A DNA stretch of 64,000 bases from Schlesneria sp. DSM 10557 (GTDB taxonomy: Bacteria; Planctomycetota; Planctomycetia; Planctomycetales; Planctomycetaceae): NCBI RefSeq assembly GCF_041860085.1, contig NZ_CP124747.1, positions 806,001 through 870,000 on the forward strand, read 5' to 3'. Made by a program: the position numbers and the translations under genes. The notes under the pieces were generated by a model. The model ran no database searches. It was not told the origin of the DNA and saw nothing but the letters and a program-made list of their open reading frames with translations. Positions 21,137 through 30,461 of this stretch are shown one piece after another (within the stretch, counting starts at the first letter, position 1; each line of letters starts with the position of its first letter).

Positions 21137-21525
21137 GCCCACGGTCACGGGCCACCTCGCGTATCGCTCGTTTCGCCCGGCTTTTCCGGCCCATTCAACC
21201 ATCCCTCTCTGCGCAGCCCATTCCGACCAGTCTCTGGTGGAAAACCTGCGTTCCACGAAGTGGTATTGCATTGTATTTTGTTTCCTGTAAACATATTTTT
21301 GTTATCCATATTTCAGGAAGCGAAAGGAGTGGTCTTTCCGAATTAACACCTCGGCCTCTTGACGGTTTTGTGACGAGTTTTTCTGAATCATGAACGAATC
21401 ATGATTCAGGGTTGATAGCTCGGTTCATGAAATCAGGGCGAGGGGAAGACACGCCAAGGCAGGCTGGACTGGAGAGGGAAATCTAGCGTGAAAGCTTGTT
21501 TTTGTGGAGTTTGTTCGTGGGAACA
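21137..21525. other. Intergenic gap before the IS200-type gene
   Basis: About 390 bp without a supported gene. It includes the hairpin CTGAATCATG (21383-21392) paired with CATGATTCAG (21400-21409), which also contains a GAATCATGA direct repeat. Such a subterminal hairpin would fit an IS200-like left end, but the matching right end was not found. Confidence 0.35.
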
Positions 21526-22026
21526 ATGAGTCGTCGTGGTCAGGCGGAGCCCACTTCGGGGTGGAACCGCGTGATCTCGCTGCCGTCAGTACAGGTCTGG
21601 CTGCATCTCGTCTTCAGTACGAGAAACCGTGAAGCGTTATTGCAGAGTGCTCCCTTTCGGGAAGAGATGTTTCGCATGCTGTGCCAGCAGGTGCAGGAGT
21701 GCGGTTGTATCCCTCAATTCGCCGGGGGGAGTGTGGACCACGTCCATCTGGTTTGCGGCCTGTCCCGGACAGTGACGATTGCCAAGCTGGTCGATCATGT
21801 GAAGACCGAGACAGCGCGTTGGGCTCACACGGCCCACGGTCTGTCTGGCTTCGCCTGGCAATCGGGCTATGGCGTTTTCTCTGTCAGCCAGTCTCGACTC
21901 GATCAGGTGATCGACTACGTGGCTGCCCAGGAAAATCATCACAGGTGGCAGTCGTACCAGGAGGAGTTTCGGGAGTTGTGCGAGAAGCACACCATCGAAA
22001 TTGACGAACGGACAGCCTGGGATTGA
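21526..22026 (+). CDS. tnpA: IS200/IS605-type TnpA (Y1 HUH transposase)
   Basis: 166 residues from ATG 21526; the conserved part begins at GTG 21571 (LPSVQVWLHLVFSTRNRE), giving 151 residues, the normal TnpA length. HUH is in GGSVDHVHLVCGL, and the catalytic Tyr is in DYVAAQENHHRW. Y1 transposases move single-stranded DNA between subterminal hairpins. No tnpB and no clear paired ends were found, so it may be a solitary REP- or RAYT-like or domesticated copy. It ends 10 bp before imuA, a possible shared transcript. Confidence 0.75.
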   Translation: MSRRGQAEPTSGWNRVISLPSVQVWLHLVFSTRNREALLQSAPFREEMFRMLCQQVQECGCIPQFAGGSVDHVHLVCGLSRTVTIAKLVDHVKTETARWAHTAHGLSGFAWQSGYGVFSVSQSRLDQVIDYVAAQENHHRWQSYQEEFRELCEKHTIEIDERTAWD

Positions 22027-22035
22027 GAGACTCAG

Positions 22036-22809
22036 ATGACTCTTCCAGTGAATCAGCAGCGTGTTGGAATCGAAGAAAAACCCGATCGTGCCGAGACAAT
22101 CCGAGCCCTGCGAAGATTGTGTCAGACAACCTCCCGAACATTCAGCTCGTATGTCGCGGATTCGACAAGAATATCGACCGGCATTCCAGCGTTGGATGCG
22201 TTACTACCCGGCCGCGGGCTGCAGCCGGGATGGCTGGTGGAATGGCTGTCACCCGTTGAAGGTTGTGGAGTAACGGTCCTCGCCCTGCAAGGAGTACGCG
22301 CCGCACTCCAGCGACAAGGGGCCTGGTCGGTCGTCGATGAAACGGGTGAGTTTTACCCGCCCGCGGTGCAGGGATGGGGTATCTCGCTGGAAAGAATGCT
22401 TTGGCTTCGTCCGTCGTCTTTGGGGGATGCGGCCTGGGCCGTAGAACAATCGCTTCGTTGTCCTGCCGTGGGGCTGACCTGGTTTCAAGCCGAACGAATG
22501 GCCGATCGGGTCCTGCGACGATGGAAGATTGCCGCGGAGATGGGGGGAGGGGTCGGAGTTCTATTTCGTCCCGCGAAAGCCGCACGCACGGCATCGTGGG
22601 CCGATGTCCGCTGGTTAGTTCATCCTCAACCATTACGAGCCACCCCGTTGGGGCGGCGAATACGAGTCGAACTTCTCTCTTGTCGCGGTGAGTATCGCAC
22701 GGGCGACTGGGTGGAACTGGAAGTGTGTGATGCGACGGGTGATGTGCGTCTGGTATCCACTCTGGCCGGTGCAGCATCTGCGCTGCATTCTGTCAGCAAA
22801 ATCGCCTGA
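22036..22809 (+). CDS. imuA: ImuA, RecA/SulA-like translesion accessory protein
   Basis: 257 residues. The ISTGIPALDALLPGRGLQPG start of a RecA-like domain is followed by GVTVLALQGVRAALQ and a WADVRWLV-type strand. ImuA works with ImuB and DnaE2 in damage-induced mutagenesis. It overlaps imuB by 80 bp, so the two are co-translated. The Walker A of RecA is degenerate, as usual in ImuA. No dnaE2 follows. Confidence 0.8.
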   Translation: MTLPVNQQRVGIEEKPDRAETIRALRRLCQTTSRTFSSYVADSTRISTGIPALDALLPGRGLQPGWLVEWLSPVEGCGVTVLALQGVRAALQRQGAWSVVDETGEFYPPAVQGWGISLERMLWLRPSSLGDAAWAVEQSLRCPAVGLTWFQAERMADRVLRRWKIAAEMGGGVGVLFRPAKAARTASWADVRWLVHPQPLRATPLGRRIRVELLSCRGEYRTGDWVELEVCDATGDVRLVSTLAGAASALHSVSKIA

Positions 22810-24595
22810 CGAGCCTCTTCGCGCCTCGCTGCGAGAGCCTGCCGTCAAGCAGAGAGAGAACGCAAAGGGGAGGGACGCAGCCGATTCCATCAGTGTTCGG
22901 GAAGGAACACAGGCTTCCGCCATCAAAACGCCCCCCTCGATCGCCACACCATGGAACTCCACGCAGGAACTGCATCCCGACGCCTCTCCTGATCAGGATC
23001 AGGACTTTGAATCGGAAAGTTTGTTCGGCTCAGATCACCTTCCCTCACCACTACTCGGCGAACCGATGCTGCGGGAGCGATTTTTACCGCGAGAAAAACC
23101 GGCACTGCGCCCCGTCATTCTGTTCGATGAAGGACGACGGGGGTATCAGGTTGTAGTCTGTTCGCCCGAGGCGTTGCAGTGGGGCGTGCGTGTCGGCATG
23201 CCAATCGGTGAAGTCCGATCACTGTTGCCGGGGGCCTCACATCAAAACTCTGGGGCTCCGCATCTCAATCGAAGAAAAGCAACAAGTGCGAGTTCCGCAG
23301 AGTCTGCTCTCCTGCAGCGCGTCGACCACGCTGCGGATCGGCTCAAGCTTCAGGAACTGGCCCGGTACTGTCATCGATACAGCCCACTGGTGGGGCTAGA
23401 GGAGACGGCGACTCCTGAATCGCTTTGGCTGGAGATTTCGGGAAGCGAAGTGCTGTTTGGAGGAGAACAAAAACTGGCCGAGACCGTACAAACAGACATG
23501 GCGCGGCAAGGGATCCATGTCCGGGTGGCAATCGCCGATTCCTGGGGAGCCGCCTGGGGAGTCAGCCATTTCGGAGAAGCCGACCTTTCTCTGATTCCCC
23601 CAGGTGAACAGGCCCAGTGGCTCGCACCACTACCGGTGGCGGCCCTGCGAATCAGTGAGACGGTCCGGCAATCGCTGGAGACTCTGGATATCACTCGAAT
23701 TTCTCAGCTCTACAGTCTGCCGCGTACGACATTGCCGGCTCGCTTCGGAAAAGAGCTGCTTCTGCGAATGGACCAGGCATTGGGGCATGCCCCCGAACTG
23801 CTGGTCGCAGAACGGCAGTCAGAGCCGCTCTTCACCGAGTGGCTGTTTGAAGAACCGATCGACGACCGCCAGACACTCGATCATGTTTGTGAGGTGTTGC
23901 TGGAGCGATTGCTGGTCCGCTTAATGGAACGACAGGCCGGATTGCGCGAGCTGCAGTGCCATTGGCTGGGAACAACCGCCGACCCGACCGTGCTGCGAAT
24001 GCTGAGACCTGTGAATGAAAAACGACACCTGCTGGAACTGCTCCGGTTACAGAACGAGCGTCGCGTGTTTCTTTCAAATGTGCAGGGGGTTCGGATGGAA
24101 GCTGCCGAAATCGGGTTGCCTCCCGTTCGGCAGACAACCTTGTTTGACGACGATACTGCGGACAGGCAACCTCAGTTACTGGCAGAACTGGTGGATCGGC
24201 TGAGCATTCGTCTCAGCTGCGAGGCAGTCTTAAACCCACGCTTGAAGCCGGATCCGCAACCGGAATTTGCCTGTGAGCCGGTCCCGTGGCTGGATGCGAA
24301 AACTCCGACCGACACCAGCTTCAGTTCTTCGGGGTTGCGCTGCCGCCCGCTACGACTTTTGCACCCACCCCGGCCTCTCGTTGTCGAAAAAACATCGACG
24401 GAGGGCCTGCCGTGTCGAGTCCACCACTCATCGGTGATCCGGATCAGCGGCCCCGAGCGAATCGAAGGGGGCTGGTGGCGAGATGTTGACGCACAGAGGG
24501 ATTATTACCAACTCGATCTTGCCAGTGGAGCCAGGCTCTGGGCCTTTGTGGAGCGAGACACAGGGAACTGGTTCCTTCATGGATTATTTGCGTAA
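22730..24595 (+). CDS. imuB: ImuB, Y-family-like translesion protein (621 aa)
   Basis: Start ATG 22730 gives the family N-terminus MRRVMCVWYPLWPVQHLR. A Y-family palm/fingers/little-finger layout follows (VCSPEALQWGVRVGMPIGEV, LEISGSEVLFGG, VAIADSWGAAWGVSH, LRISETVRQSLETLDI). ImuB lacks active polymerase acids and serves as an adaptor to the clamp and DnaE2, which fits the missing Asp at the usual first position. An insertion of about 85 residues (roughly 25-110, Ser/Pro/Asp-rich) splits the first beta segment. Typical ImuB is about 500-550 residues, so this one is long. Confidence 0.75.
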   Translation: MRRVMCVWYPLWPVQHLRCILSAKSPDEPLRASLREPAVKQRENAKGRDAADSISVREGTQASAIKTPPSIATPWNSTQELHPDASPDQDQDFESESLFGSDHLPSPLLGEPMLRERFLPREKPALRPVILFDEGRRGYQVVVCSPEALQWGVRVGMPIGEVRSLLPGASHQNSGAPHLNRRKATSASSAESALLQRVDHAADRLKLQELARYCHRYSPLVGLEETATPESLWLEISGSEVLFGGEQKLAETVQTDMARQGIHVRVAIADSWGAAWGVSHFGEADLSLIPPGEQAQWLAPLPVAALRISETVRQSLETLDITRISQLYSLPRTTLPARFGKELLLRMDQALGHAPELLVAERQSEPLFTEWLFEEPIDDRQTLDHVCEVLLERLLVRLMERQAGLRELQCHWLGTTADPTVLRMLRPVNEKRHLLELLRLQNERRVFLSNVQGVRMEAAEIGLPPVRQTTLFDDDTADRQPQLLAELVDRLSIRLSCEAVLNPRLKPDPQPEFACEPVPWLDAKTPTDTSFSSSGLRCRPLRLLHPPRPLVVEKTSTEGLPCRVHHSSVIRISGPERIEGGWWRDVDAQRDYYQLDLASGARLWAFVERDTGNWFLHGLFA

Positions 24596-24719
24596 TCCAA
24601 TCCCCGGAGAGACCTCAACATGGCTTCGTACGATTGCCTCGTATTGAGACAGACACCAGCCCATTCCTGGACGGGGAGTTGCTGTCCGAGCAGTGAATCC
24701 CGTGGCCACCAAAGCGAAA

Positions 24720-24746
24720 CAGCCCCGGGTCAAATTCCCGAGGCTG
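24720..24746 (-). terminator. Terminator of tRNA-Val
   Basis: CAGCCCCGGG (24720-24729) and CCCGAGGCTG (24737-24746), one mismatch, then TTTCGCTTT on the minus strand. It is 113 bp 3' of the tRNA. Confidence 0.55.
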
Positions 24747-24859
24747 CTCGACTTTGTGCTGGTGGTTGACTTGCCCGGAGGTTGCTTCACTTCAACGTCA
24801 AGCTATGGAAAGCTCGTCAAATTGAGGAATGTCACTCACTACGGCAAAACCACTTGGAG

Positions 24860-24933
24860 TGGACGATATTGGACTCGAACCAACGACCTCCACGATGTCA
24901 ACGTGGCGCTCTAACCAACTGAGCTAATCGTCC
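24860..24933 (-). tRNA. tRNA-Val(GAC)
   Basis: 74 nt on the minus strand. Acceptor GGACGAT/ATCGTCC, D-arm GCTC/GAGC, anticodon stem CCACG/CGTGG with loop TTGACAT (anticodon GAC), T-arm with TTCGAGT. No encoded CCA. Confidence 0.95.
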
Positions 24934-25100
24934 AGAGAGTGCTCTCACTGGTGTGGTGGGCACAACAATAGGAGCCAGCAGCGATGTGGTCAAGTCTCCC
25001 GCCACAGTTACGCCACATGTTCTTAAACTCGTCTGGATTGAATCGGATAAGTGGTCTATGTTTCTTAATCCTTCCGCGAGAATTTTCGAGGTTTTTCAGC

Positions 25101-25550
25101 ATGATCACAATTCGACTTCTGCCTGACGTTCCCACGGGGGCGATTGCCACCGTTCTGGTGGCGACTGCACTGCTGATCAGCGCCGGTTGCGAAACGATGC
25201 GGGAGTCGGGAATTCCCGGGTTGAGGGCGGATACGACCAAGAAATATGAGGCCAACCGGGTCGAACAGGAACACCGTGACAACTTTGTGGTCCACCGCGA
25301 CCACAAATCCTTGTACTGGCTGGTCGCCAACCGGATTAAAAACGGGATGTCACTCACCGACGTGGAGCAAATTCTGGGGGAATCGGGGGAACGAGAGACC
25401 GACATGGGGCGCCTCAAACTGGGAGGGCTCTACCAGACGACCGATTTGATCTACAAGTGGGGTCCCGACAACGAGGGATACAGTGTCGTGCTGATATTCC
25501 GCGACAATCATCTTGTGAATTTCGATCCCAGTGGTTTCCGATCCGCCTGA
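25101..25550 (+). CDS. Putative lipoprotein (149 aa)
   Basis: ATG 25101 gives a lipoprotein signal (IATVLVATALLISAGC, Cys at about residue 29); longer upstream frames would bury it. After the anchor comes a helical linker and a compact part (LVANRIKNGMSLTDVEQILG then LYQTTDLIYKWGP) resembling a SmpA/BamE-like fold (a G.t..eV...lG motif before strands). If so it may help outer-membrane protein assembly, but this is only a pattern match. Confidence 0.65.
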   Translation: MITIRLLPDVPTGAIATVLVATALLISAGCETMRESGIPGLRADTTKKYEANRVEQEHRDNFVVHRDHKSLYWLVANRIKNGMSLTDVEQILGESGERETDMGRLKLGGLYQTTDLIYKWGPDNEGYSVVLIFRDNHLVNFDPSGFRSA

Positions 25551-25651
25551 AGCCGAATACATTCTGAGTCGATCACGTCCTCACACGACGCTTGCTAGAT
25601 GGTCACGTCCCGACATGTGGACGTCGATCAGGTCACAGAATGGAATCCGTT

Positions 25652-26545
25652 ATGCCTCTGTTTGGCTCGCACTTAAGTATTGCCGGTGGATATTTCAAAG
25701 CCGTTGACGCGGCCGCAGCACTCGGCCTTCACACGGTGCAACTGTTCACAAAGAACAACAATCAATGGGCGGGAAAACCGCTGACCGACGAGGACGTTCG
25801 ACTGTTCCGCGACGCCCTGGCCCGCACGGGAATTCAGCGGCCGTGTGCTCATGACAGCTACCTGATCAATCTCGCCAGCCCTGACGACGTGCTCTGGCAG
25901 AAATCTCTCGATGCACTCGTCCATGAGCTGGAACGGGCAGAGGCTCTGGGACTTGAGGGGGTTGTGATGCACCCCGGCAGCTACGTGAAATCATCCGAGG
26001 AAGAGGGCCTGCAGAAAATTGTGGCGGGACTCGATGAAGCTCATCGCCGCACGAAGGGCTTCCGCTGTCAATACTGGCTCGAAACGACAGCCGGGCAGGG
26101 GACAAACCTGGGAAATCGCTTTGAACACCTGGCGTTCATTCTCAAGCAGGTGCAAGAGCCGGAAAGACTCGGGATCTGCGTCGATACCTGCCACATCTTT
26201 GCCGCCGGATATCCGCTTCAGTCGCCGGACGAATACGCCGCCACGATGGACGAATTCGACCGAACCATTGGCATTGAGCGAATTCGGGCGTGGCATATCA
26301 ACGACAGCAAAAAGCCGTTAGGGAGCCGGGTCGACCGGCACGAACATATCGGAGAGGGATGCCTTGGTCTGGAACCTTTCCGTCATCTCGTGAACGATCC
26401 CCGGTTTGCACAAACGCCAATGTACCTGGAGACCGAAAAAGGAGAGCGGGATGGTGTTAATCTCGACGCCATGAATCTGTCCACTCTGAACAGTCTGATT
26501 TCTCCGTCCACCGGCCGGACAGCCAAAAAGCAGAAACAGGCCTAG
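25652..26545 (+). CDS. nfo: Endonuclease IV (AP endonuclease)
   Basis: 297 residues from ATG 25652 (an ATG four codons upstream is possible). TIM-barrel zinc motifs of Nfo are visible: GSHLSIAGG start, VVMHPGSYVK, YWLETTAGQG, CVDTCHIFAAGY, HINDSKKPLGSRVDRHEHIG-type metal site and YLETEKGE. It cleaves 5' of abasic sites and repairs 3' ends during base excision. Length fits Nfo (about 280). It is an isolated gene after the lipoprotein. Confidence 0.9.
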   Translation: MPLFGSHLSIAGGYFKAVDAAAALGLHTVQLFTKNNNQWAGKPLTDEDVRLFRDALARTGIQRPCAHDSYLINLASPDDVLWQKSLDALVHELERAEALGLEGVVMHPGSYVKSSEEEGLQKIVAGLDEAHRRTKGFRCQYWLETTAGQGTNLGNRFEHLAFILKQVQEPERLGICVDTCHIFAAGYPLQSPDEYAATMDEFDRTIGIERIRAWHINDSKKPLGSRVDRHEHIGEGCLGLEPFRHLVNDPRFAQTPMYLETEKGERDGVNLDAMNLSTLNSLISPSTGRTAKKQKQA

Positions 26546-26818
26546 TCTGAATCAGCCAACTGGATGCGAACTGCTGTCGCCAGGAGGAGTTACGCGGCGG
26601 TGAAATTGCCCTGTCACCGTCAATAAGTGTATGAAGCTCGCTTGCATTATCGTGGTCCCCCAGCGATACTTCCGTTCCGTCTCAGCCGTGTATGCTGATG
26701 TAGCGACTGGTCGATCTGTTTTCAGATTCGGTCTCGCGACGGCAGGTAGTTCCCTCCCGCGTTTCTTGATGAAACGGGTTCCGGTTTCGCTGGAATCACC
26801 AACTCGAGGTCAGTGACA

Positions 26819-27103
26819 ATGAATGCGTATACCAAGACAGAGATCAAGAAACTCCGTAAGAAGCGTCAACGGCTGAAAAAGAAGCTGCGTTGCCGATTCT
26901 GCCCGAACGGATGCGACAAATCACCACGGCCGGTCTTTGTTGATTATAAAGATCTCAAGACACTGCGAACCATGATCGATCGCGAAGGCAACATGCTCGC
27001 TCGCCGCAAGACGGGCAACTGCGCCAAGTTCCAGCGCGCCGTTCGTGAAGCAATCCTCCGAGCTCGTTACGTCGGCCTGCTGCCGTACGTTGCAGAAGAG
27101 TGA
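26819..27103 (+). CDS. rpsR: Ribosomal protein bS18, Cys-rich form
   Basis: 94 residues from ATG 26819 (GTG 26813 is also possible). A basic N-terminal extension precedes [40 protein letters not shown] and [11 protein letters not shown], the bS18 core. Three Cys in CRFCPNGC and one in TGNC make the zinc-type (C+) form. It lies apart from rpsF, ssb and rplI, unlike the usual bacterial order, and is followed by a strong terminator. Confidence 0.9.
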   Translation: MNAYTKTEIKKLRKKRQRLKKKLRCRFCPNGCDKSPRPVFVDYKDLKTLRTMIDREGNMLARRKTGNCAKFQRAVREAILRARYVGLLPYVAEE

Positions 27104-27147
27104 TTCCAGTTCGCGTGAGTCATCTCTCGTGATGACAATTGCAGATT

Positions 27148-27183
27148 AAGCGGCCCGGCGATTTTGCCGAGCCGCTTTTTTTC
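27148..27183 (+). terminator. Terminator of rpsR
   Basis: AAGCGGC and GCCGCTT arms with GGC/GCC inner pairs around GATTTT, then TTTTTT. It also faces the convergent fliI. Confidence 0.85.
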
Positions 27184-27316
27184 GCGCACCTTCAAAAAAT
27201 CATCGGCGAAGGCCTCGCAAACCGCTGCAGCAATGATGGTCGCAATCACACCCCGAGTGTTGCTTACGGCTTTCGTGACAACACCGACAACCGATAGCTG
27301 TCGTAAACCGTTTTCG

Positions 27317-28642
27317 CTAGTCGAGATCGTCGACTGGCTCCTCGTTCATAGAGAGAAGCTGCTGCAGTTCCTCGACGGCTTGAGAGAAGGTCGCGTGTTC
27401 ATGTGGAGCCTGTCGTAGAAATCGCTGGATCGGTTCCCGCAATCTGATGGCTGCATCCACCTCGGAATTGGAGCCGCGCTGATAGGCGCCGATGGAAATC
27501 AGATCTTCCGCCTGCTGGTAAGCGGCGAGCAACTGACGGAGCGAGTTGGCTGCGAGCCGATGCTCAACATCCGTCACGTCGGGCATAAGTCGGGAGAGAC
27601 TCGCAAGCACATCGATTGCGGGGAAGTGGCTCTGTTGAGCCAGTTTTCGGGACAGCACAATATGACCGTCCAACGTACCACGGACTGTATCGGAAATCGG
27701 TTCGTTATGGTCATCCCCCTCAACAAGGACGGTGTAGAAACCGGTGATACTGCCCGTTTCCGTCCGGCCTGTTCGTTCGAGTAGTTTTGCCAGATGAGAA
27801 AAGACACTTGGCGGATATCCCCGGTTCGCCGGAGGCTCGCCGGCAGCCAGTCCAATCTCTCGATGAGCCAGCGCAAACCGCGTCACGCTATCCATCATCA
27901 GCAGGACGTCGCGCCCCGAATCGCGGAAGTATTCGGCGATTGCTGTTCCCAGGTAAGCTGCACGAAGCCTGAGGACCACAGGATCGTCGCCCGTAGCAAC
28001 AACGACGACACTGCGTGCTGCCCCTTCGGGACCCAGGTCACGCTCGATGAACTCGCGCACTTCGCGCCCTCGTTCGCCGATGAGAACGACGACATTCACG
28101 TCGGCAGAAGTCGAACGGGCAATCTGCCCCAGCAACGTGCTCTTTCCCACACCGCTACCGGCAAAAATCCCCAGTCGTTGACCTTTCGCACACGTTATCA
28201 GCCCATCAACCGATCGAACTCCCGTCGCCAACGGTTGATCAATTCGTGGACGGCTCATCGGCGAGATGGGAGTTGCCTGAAGTCGGGCGTGGCACGGCAG
28301 AATCGCGGGGGGAAGCCCGTCGATTAAGTCACCTCGCCCATTCACGATTCTTCCCAGCAGGGCATCCCCCACGCGGGCAATTTGAACCGACTGTCCCAGC
28401 ACGGCTCGCGTTCCACGACGTATCCCCTGAGGATCCCCGTAGGGCAGCAAGAGAGTCTCTTCGCCAGAAAAGCCGATCACTTCCGCTTCCAGCGTGCTCC
28501 CGGCTTCAGTCTCGAGCTTTGCAATCGCCCCCAGAGGGGCGGGGAACCCGGAAACGGAGAGCGTCAGACCGACGATCCTGGTGACGCGGCCGGTGAGTCT
28601 GATCGGCAGGATCGATCTCAGGTGGTCCTCGAGAGCCAGCAT
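27317..28642 (-). CDS. fliI: FliI, flagellar export ATPase
   Basis: 441 residues, the typical FliI length. An N-terminal beta-barrel (about 10-80) precedes an F1-type ATPase core: Walker A GIFAGSGVGKSTLLGQ, LIGERGREVREFIERD, LLMMDSVTRFALAHREIG and SITGFYTVLVEGDD. C-terminal ends EEPVDDLD. FliI hexamers unfold export substrates at the flagellar type III apparatus. It is the last gene of fliF-G-H-I in this window; no fliJ follows because rpsR is convergent. Confidence 0.9.
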   Translation of the reverse strand: MLALEDHLRSILPIRLTGRVTRIVGLTLSVSGFPAPLGAIAKLETEAGSTLEAEVIGFSGEETLLLPYGDPQGIRRGTRAVLGQSVQIARVGDALLGRIVNGRGDLIDGLPPAILPCHARLQATPISPMSRPRIDQPLATGVRSVDGLITCAKGQRLGIFAGSGVGKSTLLGQIARSTSADVNVVVLIGERGREVREFIERDLGPEGAARSVVVVATGDDPVVLRLRAAYLGTAIAEYFRDSGRDVLLMMDSVTRFALAHREIGLAAGEPPANRGYPPSVFSHLAKLLERTGRTETGSITGFYTVLVEGDDHNEPISDTVRGTLDGHIVLSRKLAQQSHFPAIDVLASLSRLMPDVTDVEHRLAANSLRQLLAAYQQAEDLISIGAYQRGSNSEVDAAIRLREPIQRFLRQAPHEHATFSQAVEELQQLLSMNEEPVDDLD

Positions 28643-28666
28643 ACGTGGTCCTGTTTACTGAGACAG

Positions 28667-29365
28667 TCATTGCTCGACGAGTTCTTCGGCGATGCGATGC
28701 AGCATGGTTTCCACGCGAGCATCGATTTCGCCATGGCGTGTTTCGATCCGGCAACTGCCTCGCGTCGAAGTGGAGTCGGGGACGAGTACCGTGTCTGCAC
28801 AAGCCGTCAGCGAACGGACAATTTCCGAAGCTCGATCTCCCCACGCGGACAGGTCATCGGGGTGCAGATAGATGGTCAGTTGAGGTTGTCCCGCAGCCAG
28901 CCGCAAGGCATTCGTGATCATTTCCGTTGCACATTCCGGACGAGCTGCGATCTGACGCTGCATCAGCTTTTCTGCAATTGCAACACCCAGTCGGACAGCT
29001 GTCTGTTCCCATCTGACCAGCCAACGGTCTCGCTCGGCCTGCAGTGACTCGGCCGCGGAGAGCAGGGCGGGGAGTGCTGTTTTCAGTTGTTCAGAAATTC
29101 GCTGCTCTGAGATTTCGTCCGCTTTTCGAGTGATTTCAGCCTCTGCTTCTCGAAATCCTTCAGCAAGACCTTCCTCGCGGGCGGATGCCAGAATCGCTTC
29201 GCGCAACTGATTTGCTTCCTGGTGTGCAGTGGTGACAATCCGTTCGGCTTCCGTTCGCGCAGCCACGATCATTTCCTCAGCCTGCACTCTCAGGTCGACG
29301 AAATTAAATGTTTCGGCCTGAGACAGGCTGGACGTCGCAGTTGATTTGATGATGCGAACAGACAT
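28667..29365 (-). CDS. fliH: FliH-like flagellar assembly protein
   Basis: 232 residues. The first half is a long coiled coil (AEEMIVAARTEAERIVTTAH onwards), the second a FliH/YscL-like domain with LPALLSAAESLQAERDRW, then a compact region with LTIYLHPDDLSAWG. FliH dimers regulate FliI and dock it to the export gate. It is 24 bp from fliI and 70 bp from fliG, in the expected place. Sequence similarity of FliH is always weak; context decides. Confidence 0.8.
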   Translation of the reverse strand: MSVRIIKSTATSSLSQAETFNFVDLRVQAEEMIVAARTEAERIVTTAHQEANQLREAILASAREEGLAEGFREAEAEITRKADEISEQRISEQLKTALPALLSAAESLQAERDRWLVRWEQTAVRLGVAIAEKLMQRQIAARPECATEMITNALRLAAGQPQLTIYLHPDDLSAWGDRASEIVRSLTACADTVLVPDSTSTRGSCRIETRHGEIDARVETMLHRIAEELVEQ

Positions 29366-29435
29366 GACATCACTGAATTGCGGATTATTGTCGGATCTAA
29401 CAGTGGGTACCCAGACGCTCCGTGAGGGGTGATCG

Positions 29436-30461
29436 CTACTGTTTCAGGGGTTTACGGGTTCTGATGGAGGATTTCTCTGTAGCGGCTACTTTGCTCGGAA
29501 GAACGATGTCTCCTTCTGCGGCGAGTGCGTGGATTGATCTCAGAATTTCCTGTTGAGCGGCCGTAATTTCACTGAGCCGTAATGGGCCCAGTGACTGAAT
29601 GTCGCGGGCCAACCCTTTCCCCTGAGGAGCAGGCAGAGCCCGCACGACTCGTTGTCGCAGCTTATCTGAGCAGCCTTTCAACGCGAGTGCCCAGGAACAA
29701 CTATTCGTCTCGTGCAGAATGATCCCGAGCGAGTCATCTTCGATGTCGATAATGTCAGTGAAAGCAAACATCGATTCACGAAGCGATCCTGCCAGGCCAG
29801 TGTCTTTCTGATCAAGCGACTGAAGCAGATCCCGCGAGACCGCCGGTGGCGATTCACGCAGAATCGCCGCCGCGGTGGAAAGTCCTCCCAATCGTAGCGG
29901 CGCCTGGCCGATTCTCACTTTCAGAATAAAAGCAATTTCATCCAGCAGTTCGGCGTCCGTGGGGCCGAGCCGCGCCATACGCCCCAGCACGTCGACTCGT
30001 AAGCTCGGCTCCAGTCCAGCCAGTACCTGAGAGGCAAGCAACGAGGGAAGCTTTGTCGCAATCACCGCAATCGCTTGGGGATGTTCGGTCTCAATCAGTT
30101 TGCGGATGTCGTCAGGATGACGCGAATGCAGGAAAGCGAACGGACCGGCGTGAACTCGTTCCTCCAGTCGCTCCTGGATCGGTTCAATTTCATTCTGGTC
30201 GATCGAGCGTTCCAGCAGTTCACGAGCCGTTTCCGAGCCGGCCGGTTGCATGAGAGGACGCGACTCAAACGCGGTTTTGAATTCACTCAAGACCGCTTCC
30301 TGTTGTTCCCGTGTCACAGTCCCCGCATTGGCGATGGCCAGGGCGATCCGCTCGACCTGATCGCGAGGTAGCCGGCCAAGAAGATCTGCTGCCATCGCCT
30401 GATCCAGGCTGAGCAGCAGGATGGCCGTCTTCTGCGTTCCATCCAAAGATTCGTGATTCAT
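29436..30461 (-). CDS. fliG: FliG, flagellar motor switch protein
   Basis: 341 residues from ATG 30461, whose ATGA overlaps the fliF stop. The N-terminal part (GTQKTAILLLSLDQAMAADL) fits the FliF-binding domain; the middle has HPQAIAVIATKLPSLLASQV and VLGRMARLGPTDAELLDEI (EHPQxIA motif), and the C-terminal domain has FTDIIDIEDDSLGIILHET. FliG forms the torque-generating C-ring with FliM/FliN. The C-terminal charged tail (RTRKPLKQ) extends beyond the usual end. Confidence 0.85.
   Translation of the reverse strand: MNHESLDGTQKTAILLLSLDQAMAADLLGRLPRDQVERIALAIANAGTVTREQQEAVLSEFKTAFESRPLMQPAGSETARELLERSIDQNEIEPIQERLEERVHAGPFAFLHSRHPDDIRKLIETEHPQAIAVIATKLPSLLASQVLAGLEPSLRVDVLGRMARLGPTDAELLDEIAFILKVRIGQAPLRLGGLSTAAAILRESPPAVSRDLLQSLDQKDTGLAGSLRESMFAFTDIIDIEDDSLGIILHETNSCSWALALKGCSDKLRQRVVRALPAPQGKGLARDIQSLGPLRLSEITAAQQEILRSIHALAAEGDIVLPSKVAATEKSSIRTRKPLKQ

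Noticed and set aside
24984..25100. Longer N-terminus for the lipoprotein gene
   Set aside because: It would place the lipobox about 70 residues in, which cannot work as a signal.
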